Positions 1 through 5,034 of a stretch of 11,972 nt of DNA are shown here, in pieces (position 1 is the first letter of the stretch; each line of letters opens with the position of its first letter). Where the stretch lies: positions 1-11,972 of the forward strand of contig JAKPQU010000013.1 in assembly GCA_029555925.1 (NCBI GenBank), in the 5' to 3' direction. The DNA is from Bacillota bacterium (GTDB taxonomy: Bacteria; Eremiobacterota; SpSt-956; JAKJGF01). Below the pieces are notes generated by a model, which was not told where the DNA came from, did no database searches, and saw nothing but the letters and a program-made list of their open reading frames with translations. The position numbers and the translations under genes were made by a program.

Positions 1-28
1 TTCATAACTATCCATAAATAATGACCTC

Positions 29-56
29 GTAATGCGTAAAGCGTAATGCGTGATGC
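29..56 (+). repeat. Heptad array, GTRAWGC class, 4 units
   Basis: Four exact 7-bp units in register: three of the form GTAAWGC and one GTGATGC. The core GTRA reads on the plus strand. Together with the facing array at 70-97 it forms an imperfect stem (21 of 28 positions complementary; three more would be G-U pairs in RNA). Confidence 0.85.
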
Positions 57-69
57 GCAGGGATTAAAC

Positions 70-97
70 CCGTCACGCGTCACGCGTTACGCGTCAC
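70..97 (-). repeat. Heptad array, GTRACGC class, 4 units (minus strand)
   Basis: Read on the minus strand, this has four 7-bp units: GTGACGC, GTAACGC, GTGACGC and GTGACGG. On the plus strand it appears as repeated ACGCGT (MluI) sequence. It faces the array at 29-56. Confidence 0.88.
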
Positions 98-254
98 GAC
101 GACTTAAATTCTAATAAGTTATGAAATACACTATAATTATATTATATACAGGCTTTAACGACGAATTTCTTTTCTCCAGGGACTGGCCGCTGAAATTCTT
201 CAGCATTACTCTTTTTAATATAGAATCTAAAAAATACAATCACATCATTAAAGA

Positions 255-283
255 TTGCAAATTTTTGTCTGTTAATTTATAAT
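255..283 (+). promoter_or_regulatory. Candidate sigma70-type promoter upstream of TPR gene
   Basis: TTGCAA at 255-260 and a perfect TATAAT at 278-283 are separated by 17 bp. Transcription would start near 290, leaving a leader of about 190 nt before the TPR start codon that includes the degenerate heptad array. The -35 matches consensus at only 4 of 6 positions, and AT-rich DNA gives false hits. Confidence 0.35.
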
Positions 284-372
284 CTATCTCAATAACTAAT
301 GAAATATCACTGGTCAATAACTCCGCCCGGAGAGGGGACGAAGTTGCTGGCACAGTTCTATAAAGGATTGTC

Positions 373-393
373 CTGTCACGCATCATGCGTTAC
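373..393 (-). repeat. Degenerate heptad array upstream of TPR gene, 3 units
   Basis: Read on the minus strand, the units are GTAACGC, ATGATGC and GTGACAG. This is a decayed member of the GTRACGC class. The GTRA strand is antisense to the downstream TPR gene, the same polarity as the arrays in front of the other genes. Confidence 0.6.
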
Positions 394-482
394 CTGTTGT
401 GAGCCTGATTGGCTCTGCAGAATTGCCAGCAGTGAGATGATTGATTTTTTTGACAGAGAAATAATTGTGGAGATTATAGTTT

Positions 483-980
483 ATGTTAAATTCACTCTTT
501 TCCCCCAGAGGGAAACAGCTTTTTCAGGAGGGACTCACTCTAGCGAAGCTCGGTAGATATGAAGATGCCATATCCTTTTTTGATCAGGCTCTGGAACTTT
601 CTCCAAACTATCCCGAGGCACTTGTTAACAAGGGAAAATCCCTGACAAACCTGGGCAAATACGGTGAGGCTATAAAATGTTTTGATAAAACCCTGGAACT
701 CAGTCCCAGGAATATTGATGCATGGTTCTGCAAAGGTCTGGCCTTATTTTATCAGGAAAAATATGACCAGGCTATTTATTATTTTGACAATGTACTTTCT
801 GTTTATCCTGATGATGTTAACACCTGGCTGGAAAAGGGATCTGCGTTATTTTATCAGGATAAATATGAAGAAGCAGTCAGATGTTTTGACAGGGTTCTTG
901 CCCTTGACCCCCGTAACGAATCGGCCATATGTAACAGGGAAGATGCTGCTGCTGCTTTACAGAAGAAATCTTTACGATAA
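483..980 (+). CDS. Tetratricopeptide repeat (TPR) protein
   Basis: This small protein (165 residues) consists of four consecutive 34-residue TPRs at about residues 10-43, 44-77, 78-111 and 112-145, plus a short helical cap. Each repeat carries the TPR signature: G in helix A, (K/R)Y-x-(E/D/Q)AI in helix B, and a terminal LSP or LDPRN turn. TPRs form a superhelical groove that binds peptides, so a scaffold or adaptor role is likely, but no partner is visible. There is no signal peptide or membrane segment, which suggests the cytoplasm. The ATG at 483 is preceded by GGAG at 469-472 with 10 nt spacing. Repeats 3 and 4 share a 23-bp block with 22 identities (744-766 and 846-868, exactly 34 codons apart), which indicates a fairly recent unit duplication. 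The creatininase-family gene follows on the same strand after about 100 bp and might be co-transcribed. Confidence 0.9.
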   Translation: MLNSLFSPRGKQLFQEGLTLAKLGRYEDAISFFDQALELSPNYPEALVNKGKSLTNLGKYGEAIKCFDKTLELSPRNIDAWFCKGLALFYQEKYDQAIYYFDNVLSVYPDDVNTWLEKGSALFYQDKYEEAVRCFDRVLALDPRNESAICNREDAAAALQKKSLR

Positions 981-1039
981 ACTTTTTATATATAAATATT
1001 TACTGATCTGAGCATAGGCTTGTAATAAAAATTTTCCTC

Positions 1040-1060
1040 CCGTCACGCGTTACGCGTTAC
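1040..1060 (-). repeat. Heptad array, GTRACGC class, 3 units, upstream of creatininase-family gene
   Basis: The minus-strand units are GTAACGC, GTAACGC and GTGACGG. The array ends 22 nt before the ATG at 1083 and reads antisense to that gene. Confidence 0.85.
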
Positions 1061-1082
1061 GAGAAGCTTATATGTATTATCT

Positions 1083-1835
1083 ATGCTCACCGCAGTAGGA
1101 AGTGGTGATATTTTGGAACTATTAGAAATGACATGGCAGGAAGTAGACAAATATCTGGAAAGCAGGAAAGCTATTATAATACCCGTTGGAAGTATTGAAC
1201 AGCACAGCCTTGCCCTGCCTCTGGGAACAGACAGTTATATCGCAGAAAAGATAGCCCTTGAAGTTGGGAACAGAACTTTTACTATAGTGGTGCCATGTAT
1301 AAAATTCGGTATTTCTATGGTGCCACATATGGCTTTCACAGGTACTGTAGCAGTAAGACCTGAAACTCTTCAGAAACTTATAGAAGATACTGTAAGAGCC
1401 CTTTATCTCCATGGTTTTCGCCAGTTTCTTATGGTCAATGGCCACAGCTTGAATGAAGCAGGTATAATCTGTGCCTTTCAGAATCTCTGTTTCGAACTAC
1501 CCGGCGTAAGCTATTATTCCGTGACGTGGTGGGATATTAAAAAGGTGCAGAGCCTTCGAACAGTCTATTTCTCATCATCAGGCCATGCTACGGCAGAAGA
1601 GGTATCGATGATGCTTTATCTCTATGAGAAAATGGTTAAAAAGGAGCAGTTTGCTAAACATACTCCTCCTTATAACTATTTTACAAGCCTTGAAAAAACC
1701 AGATCTTATACCTCTACAGGTGTTATAAATGGAGACCAGGGAGAAGCTGATAAAGAACTGGGAAGACAGTTATTTAACGAAGCAGTTCAGGGATATATTC
1801 AGATGCTCAATGATTTGATAAGCGGAGGAGAATAA
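1083..1835 (+). CDS. Creatininase-family metallohydrolase (divergent)
   Basis: This 250-residue protein belongs to the creatininase/creatinine amidohydrolase family. Members are cytoplasmic metal-dependent amidohydrolases, including creatininase, FAPy deformylase and the mycofactocin protein MftE. Visible motifs are PVGSIEQHSLALPLGTD (34-50), giving metal ligands E39, H41 and D50; NGHSLN (119-124) with H121; and GHATAEEVS (167-175), matching the usual HAGExETS. Two departures stand out. The usual EQHGPHLPLGTD lacks its second His, and the second-metal Glu of creatininase (NGHxEN) is Leu123. The substrate is therefore unknown and creatininase activity should not be assumed. The start is uncertain. 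The ATG at 1083 has no good ribosome binding site. A TTG at 1113 behind AGGAAGTGGTG, or the ATG at 1128 (MTWQEV, typical of the family N-terminus), may be real. The gene ends 2 bp before a long heptad array. Confidence 0.9.
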   Translation: MLTAVGSGDILELLEMTWQEVDKYLESRKAIIIPVGSIEQHSLALPLGTDSYIAEKIALEVGNRTFTIVVPCIKFGISMVPHMAFTGTVAVRPETLQKLIEDTVRALYLHGFRQFLMVNGHSLNEAGIICAFQNLCFELPGVSYYSVTWWDIKKVQSLRTVYFSSSGHATAEEVSMMLYLYEKMVKKEQFAKHTPPYNYFTSLEKTRSYTSTGVINGDQGEADKELGRQLFNEAVQGYIQMLNDLISGGE

Positions 1836-1837
1836 CA

Positions 1838-1902
1838 GTGAACAGTGACCGGTGAGCAGTAAACCGGTGAACAGTGAACCGGTGAACAGTGAGAAATGAA
1901 CA
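1838..1902 (+). repeat. Heptad array, GTGAACA/GTGACCG class, 9 units
   Basis: Nine units of GTGAACA, GTGACCG, GTGAGCA and close variants start 2 bp after the creatininase-family stop codon. Two units are 8 bp (GTAAACCG and GTGAACCG), and the last unit is degenerate. All keep a TRA triplet at positions 2-4. The array reads in the gene's sense direction. Confidence 0.88.
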
Positions 1903-1921
1903 ACATACACTGGCGTCTATA

Positions 1922-2379
1922 TTAGCTGTTGTTCAATATTTCTACTGTTCCTTTGTTTCCGTCTACCATTATGAGTTGACCTGCCTTTATAATCTTTGTT
2001 GTAGGCCCTACATTTACTACAGCAGGTATGGCAAGCTGTTCCAACCTCTGCCGTATACAAGAGCTTCTCTCTGCCCCCGGCAATATTCCATTACAATTCT
2101 GTTTTTTTCACCTTTGGCCGGATCAACAGTAAACAGTACACCCGAAAAATCCGGTTCTATTAAAGTCTGGACAATAGCTGCCATTGATATTTCTCTGTGA
2201 TTGATTTTATATTTTTCCCTGTAATGAAAAACTCTTTCATTCCATAGAGAAGCCCAGCATTTTTTTATACCGGATTTTTCAATATGTTCATGGTAGACTT
2301 CCGATGTGATGCAGAAACCGGGTGGTACATTAAAACCGAGATGAAGCAATTTGTGGAGGTTGGATGCTTTGGTCCTCAT
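1922..2379 (-). pseudogene. Decayed PEP/pyruvate-binding dikinase gene (PEP synthase-like remnant)
   Basis: Three separated pieces of a PEP-utilising enzyme are fused here. The first piece (from 2379, minus strand) encodes KASNLHKLLHLGFNVPPGF, the N-terminus of the PEP/pyruvate-binding (ATP-grasp) domain. It jumps in frame to KKCWASLWNERV and SGVLFTVDPAKGE, the later part of that domain. About a hundred residues are missing between them, including the VRSSATAED-type nucleotide-binding motif. A second junction leaves the reading frame, which stops at 2017. The neighbouring frame continues with IPAVVNVG, then KAGQLIMVDGNKGTVEI, and a stop at 1922. That is the C-terminal end of the swivelling phosphohistidine domain, without its SHAAI-type active-site histidine. 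Intact pyruvate, water dikinases are roughly 750-900 residues, so this 0.46-kb relic cannot be active. It lies between two heptad arrays. Confidence 0.78.
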
Positions 2380-2418
2380 AAGGACAGTCAGGTCAGGCTT
2401 TTCTGAAGCAAGAGAATT

Positions 2419-2439
2419 GTGAGTAGTGAGTCGTGAGTG
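2419..2439 (+). repeat. Heptad array, GTGAGTN class, 3 units
   Basis: Units are GTGAGTA, GTGAGTC and GTGAGTG. The array lies upstream of the dikinase remnant, antisense to it, and is the left arm of a strong hairpin with the array at 2448-2482. The GAGTC and GACTC sequences in this pair are also GANTC sites. Confidence 0.85.
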
Positions 2440-2475
2440 AAAGATTCTCTTAACTACTCACGACTCACTATTCAC
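2419..2475. repeat. 20-bp hairpin formed by facing heptad arrays
   Basis: Arms 2419-2438 and 2456-2475 are complementary at 19 of 20 positions, with a 17-nt loop (2439-2455). An 8-bp inverted repeat, AAGAGAAT at 2410-2417 and ATTCTCTT at 2444-2451, could compete with it. The hairpin follows the stop codon of the stalk-protein gene. No T-run follows the hairpin on either strand, so it is not a standard intrinsic terminator, although it could still stabilise or end the mRNA. Confidence 0.7.
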
Positions 2476-2482
2476 GACTCAC
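2448..2482 (-). repeat. Heptad array overlapping the stalk-protein stop codon, 4-5 units
   Basis: Minus-strand units run GTGAGTC, GTGAATA, GTGAGTC and GTGAGTA, followed by a degenerate GTTAAGA. The TGA of the first unit (2479-2481) is the stop codon of the stalk-protein gene, and its leading G is the last base of the final CAG codon. Confidence 0.87.
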
Positions 2483-4701
2483 TGTTCCGTTACAATAATA
2501 ACAGTCTGAGGAGATTTATTGCCTGCACTGTCTATGGCGGTAGCAGTTATAGTATGCTGTGTACCAGAGCCGAAGATAGAGGTATATTTATCATAGAAAT
2601 ATCCTTTTTCGTCTGCCGAAATCCTCTTTGTTCCTGCCACACCTTTTACAGGTAACACATTGAATAAATTTGTTTGATATTCATAGGTTATCTCAACCGT
2701 TGCATAGGGTTTTGTTGTGCCCTTTATTTCAATCGGGAAGGTTACCCTCTGACCGTTCTGTACACTTGTTATATTTGGCGCATTAAATCCCTGTTCCACG
2801 TCAAATGTTACAGGAGGTTCTACTACCAGAGTATCTTCTGTCGTTTGATTTTTTAAATGGACAATGATTTTTGCTCCCGATGCTTTTGCTACAGGTGTTA
2901 CAGGATATTCCCCGTAATAAATACCGCTTGACGTTTCCTTCATTGTTATGTTTATGAGGCCTATTATTTCAAACCATGCAACACATCCGCCTGCACCGTA
3001 CATGGTAACCTGCAGATTCTGTCCTATTTTCAGCGGTAATTGTCCATTATGAGATGCAGAAGAAATCAGACCTTTTGCAGCGGGTGATATAATAAAAGAC
3101 CATCCGTGCTGTACACTGTTGCCATTTTCATCCTGTGCAGTAAGTTCGACCCATATATTTCTTCTCAAGGGAAGAGGATTTGCCGGATTGTATGATATAA
3201 ACATAGGGGCTTTCGTAACCTGCCCTGTTACATCCACTCCGTCTACGAGTAATTTTACCGTCTGAGGATTTATCAGGCTTCCTTTCTGCGTATCAAAGGT
3301 TACATATATATTGGGTCTGTCACTTTCTACTGTAGCTCCGTTTTTCGGCGAAACTTCCGATACTGAAGGAGAAATACCGGCAAATGTAATAGGACCTGTC
3401 TGGAAGATAGGAGCCTCTTTCCCACTCTTTGAAAGATGTCCTAGAAGATAAGCTTCACTTACATTGTCTCCCGGTAACACCCTGTAGATCCCTTCATAAA
3501 TACCGGGCTGTATCTCAGTCATAGGGATATTTGATTTGAAGTTGGTAATATCGAAAAAGACATTGCATCCCTGGGTGCCTTTTAATGTAACTCTAAGTTC
3601 ATCGCCTTTTTTGAGTGGTTTCGTTGCATTATGAGTCAAAGAAGAAATCTTTATTTCTTCCACAGGAGGTGGCTGTACAGAGCCCATATTGACCGGTACA
3701 TTATCCTGAAGGTTTACAGAAGTATTATCTTTTTTTAAATAACCTGTTATGATGCCATTTGAAATATTATCTGAGCCCTTTACCGTATAGTTTCCTTTAT
3801 AGGTACCTGCCTGGATTTCAGCCATATTCAGTCCTTTGATTGTATTGCCTATATCAAATGTAGCCTGTCCTGCTGCAGTTCCTGTGAGGATTACTTCTAT
3901 CACATCTCCCGGACGAAAGAGGGGAGAAGCATTATGAGATATTGAAATGATTTTTACACTGTCTGTTACCTGTCCCATAGATATTTTTTTTTCCGCCTGT
4001 CCTGCTACAGGAGCAGAATTATCCTTTGACAGATATCCTGTAATGAGCAGGTCTATCCCTTTATCAGAAGATTTTACCGTATAGGTACCTTCGTATTTCC
4101 CCTGGTTCACTTCATTCATCGTAATTCCGGTTATTATGCCCGGTATATCAAATGTAGCTTTACCACCGGGTGTACCAATTAAAGTTACTGTTAATACCTC
4201 ACCTGCTCCAAGGGTTCCTGTGGCACTGTGCATAATTGCATAGATTGCCGGAGCATCCTGATGGGTACCCTGCATATCCTGTGTGCTGATAAATATGGAT
4301 CTTGTTTTGCCGTCCCATTTTACCTTTGCTCCGAAAGCTTCTCCTACAAATCTTAAAGGCACAAGGGTTCTTTCGTTTATGCTCATGGCGGGCATATCGA
4401 GTTTTCTTATCTGGCCGTTTACATAGGCATTGGGACTGTCCAGTGTAAGCTGTACAGTAGTATCACCTTTGTTTGAAGTAATGGTTCTTGTGTTACTGTC
4501 ATATTTTACAGTTGCTCCCAGACCGTTAAATATGGCTCTCAGTGGGACTAGTGTATAACCGTCTTTTTGCATCGGAGGCACATCGAAAAAAAGTTCCCTT
4601 CCGTCAATATAAACTCTTATAACGTCCTGAGCCGAAAGATTCAGAGTAAGGCAGAAAAGAATCATAAATAATGAAATTGTTCTAATAATAAATTTTCCCA
4701 T
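2479..4701 (-). CDS. Secreted copper-amine-oxidase N-terminal (stalk) domain protein with beta-rich repeats
   Basis: This 740-residue exported protein has a signal peptide at 1-25 (hydrophobic core LFMILFCLTL). Residues 28-140 are a copper amine oxidase N-terminal/stalk domain, recognised by its paired motifs LVPLRAIFNGLGATVKYD (51-68) and LVPLRFVGEAFGAKVKWD (113-130). No catalytic amine oxidase domain follows. Instead there are four copies of a repeat with pattern SHNA-x-L-x-G-(D/E) ... GT-x-G-(x)3-FDI ... M-x-E-(x)3-G-x-Y-x-G-x-Y-x-V at about 152-228, 250-328, 350-430 and 546-625. An Ig-like segment (445-538, with VKLLVDGVDVTG) lies between repeats 3 and 4, and a C-terminal Ig-like domain at 640-738. 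A surface or periplasmic structural or adhesive role is likely by inference. AGAAAGGCGG lies 7 nt before the ATG. The gene is divergent from the TamB-like gene. Its stop codon lies inside a heptad array. Confidence 0.9.
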   Translation of the reverse strand: MGKFIIRTISLFMILFCLTLNLSAQDVIRVYIDGRELFFDVPPMQKDGYTLVPLRAIFNGLGATVKYDSNTRTITSNKGDTTVQLTLDSPNAYVNGQIRKLDMPAMSINERTLVPLRFVGEAFGAKVKWDGKTRSIFISTQDMQGTHQDAPAIYAIMHSATGTLGAGEVLTVTLIGTPGGKATFDIPGIITGITMNEVNQGKYEGTYTVKSSDKGIDLLITGYLSKDNSAPVAGQAEKKISMGQVTDSVKIISISHNASPLFRPGDVIEVILTGTAAGQATFDIGNTIKGLNMAEIQAGTYKGNYTVKGSDNISNGIITGYLKKDNTSVNLQDNVPVNMGSVQPPPVEEIKISSLTHNATKPLKKGDELRVTLKGTQGCNVFFDITNFKSNIPMTEIQPGIYEGIYRVLPGDNVSEAYLLGHLSKSGKEAPIFQTGPITFAGISPSVSEVSPKNGATVESDRPNIYVTFDTQKGSLINPQTVKLLVDGVDVTGQVTKAPMFISYNPANPLPLRRNIWVELTAQDENGNSVQHGWSFIISPAAKGLISSASHNGQLPLKIGQNLQVTMYGAGGCVAWFEIIGLINITMKETSSGIYYGEYPVTPVAKASGAKIIVHLKNQTTEDTLVVEPPVTFDVEQGFNAPNITSVQNGQRVTFPIEIKGTTKPYATVEITYEYQTNLFNVLPVKGVAGTKRISADEKGYFYDKYTSIFGSGTQHTITATAIDSAGNKSPQTVIIVTEQ

Positions 4702-4843
4702 AAAATAACCGCCTTTCTAATAGTGAATATTTTATTTATCCTGATAAATATTATTTAGTCATTTAGCAGAAAAATCCTTTTTTTATAATTTTCCGGGTAT
4801 AATCTGCTTATATTATAGAGTTTTTATTGATTTTTACATTAAC

Positions 4844-4873
4844 TTGAGAAATAAAATTATAACATTTTATAAA
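4844..4873 (+). promoter_or_regulatory. Candidate promoter for the TamB-like gene
   Basis: TTGAGA, an 18-bp spacer and TATAAA. Transcription from here would give a leader of about 155 nt containing the dyad cluster and the heptad array. This is prediction from consensus only, in AT-rich DNA. Confidence 0.35.
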
Positions 4874-4893
4874 AGTGACTATAAAGGATATTT

Positions 4894-4950
4894 ATTCTAT
4901 GAACTAGAATATGTTCTATTCCTGAGGAATTTATAGCATATTCCTATAGG
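4894..4950. promoter_or_regulatory. Cluster of dyad-symmetric sequences, possible operator
   Basis: ATTCTA (4894-4899) and TAGAAT (4905-4910) form a perfect 6-bp inverted repeat, followed by TTCTA at 4914-4918. ATTCCT-G-AGGAAT (4918-4930) is a perfect 13-bp palindrome. A third dyad with core CCTATAGG follows within the next 20 bp. Packed dyads just downstream of a candidate promoter suggest binding by a dimeric regulator or RNA hairpins. No regulator is identified. Confidence 0.35.
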
Positions 4951-4979
4951 GATGTCATAACAACCTATAAGTAATCCTC

Positions 4980-5007
4980 GCGTCACGCGTCACGCGTCAC
5001 GCGTCAC
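4980..5007 (-). repeat. Perfect heptad array, GTGACGC x4, upstream of TamB-like gene
   Basis: Four identical units, GTGACGC on the minus strand, form the cleanest array in the window. It ends 27 nt before the ATG at 5035 and is antisense to the gene. On the plus strand it reads as overlapping ACGCGT sites. Confidence 0.92.
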
Positions 5008-5034
5008 GATAATCAGACCAGAGATTTTATTTTT

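Larger units (their letters stand above)
1..125. repeat. Possible palindromic element with 9-bp terminal inverted repeats
   Basis: TTCATAACT at 1-9 is the exact reverse complement of AGTTATGAA at 117-125. Between them lie two heptad arrays in opposite orientation. The whole 125 bp therefore has dyad symmetry and could fold as a long hairpin, with a 28-bp imperfect stem and a 13-nt loop at 57-69. The left arm starts at the window edge and may extend further. The sequence is AT-rich, so a chance 9-bp match cannot be excluded. Confidence 0.4.
1..482. other. Gene-free, repeat-rich leader region
   Basis: I see no convincing gene here. The stretch holds two facing heptad arrays (29-56 and 70-97), a third degenerate array (373-393) and a candidate sigma70-type promoter (255-283). 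There are also two small hairpins: CTGAA/TTCAG at 190-203 and CTCCG/CGGAG at 321-332. An open frame from 299 runs through the 373-393 array and overlaps the TPR gene in another frame. It has no ribosome binding site and no family resemblance I recognise, so I leave it out as a gene. Confidence 0.6.
4702..5034. promoter_or_regulatory. Divergent intergenic region between stalk-protein and TamB-like genes
   Basis: These 333 bp hold the 5' regions of both genes. On the plus strand TTGAGA (4844-4849) and TATAAA (4868-4873) are 18 bp apart. On the minus strand a TATAAT (4812-4817) has no convincing -35. A cluster of dyads (4894-4950) and a perfect heptad array (4980-5007) lie in what would be the TamB leader. 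Confidence 0.5.

Noticed and set aside
29..97. CRISPR-like tandem repeats
   Set aside because: Units are 7 bp and directly adjacent, with no unique spacers, and no cas genes are present.
176..203. GGACTGGCCGCTGAAA resembles part of a SAM-I riboswitch core
   Set aside because: The kink-turn side, the GGCAACC element and a closing P1 helix are missing, and no methionine or SAM gene follows.
450..480. TTGACA at 450-455 with TATAGT at 475-480 as a promoter
   Set aside because: The spacer is 19 bp and the -10 lies only 2 bp before the TPR start codon, which leaves no leader for the ribosome binding site.
299..556. 85-codon open frame starting MKYHWSITPPGEGTK
   Set aside because: It has no ribosome binding site, runs through a heptad array, is Cys-rich in that stretch, and overlaps the TPR gene start in another frame. 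The first 24 codons might be a relic, but nothing supports it.
2419..2475. Rho-independent terminator
   Set aside because: The hairpin is strong, but no T-run follows it on either strand.
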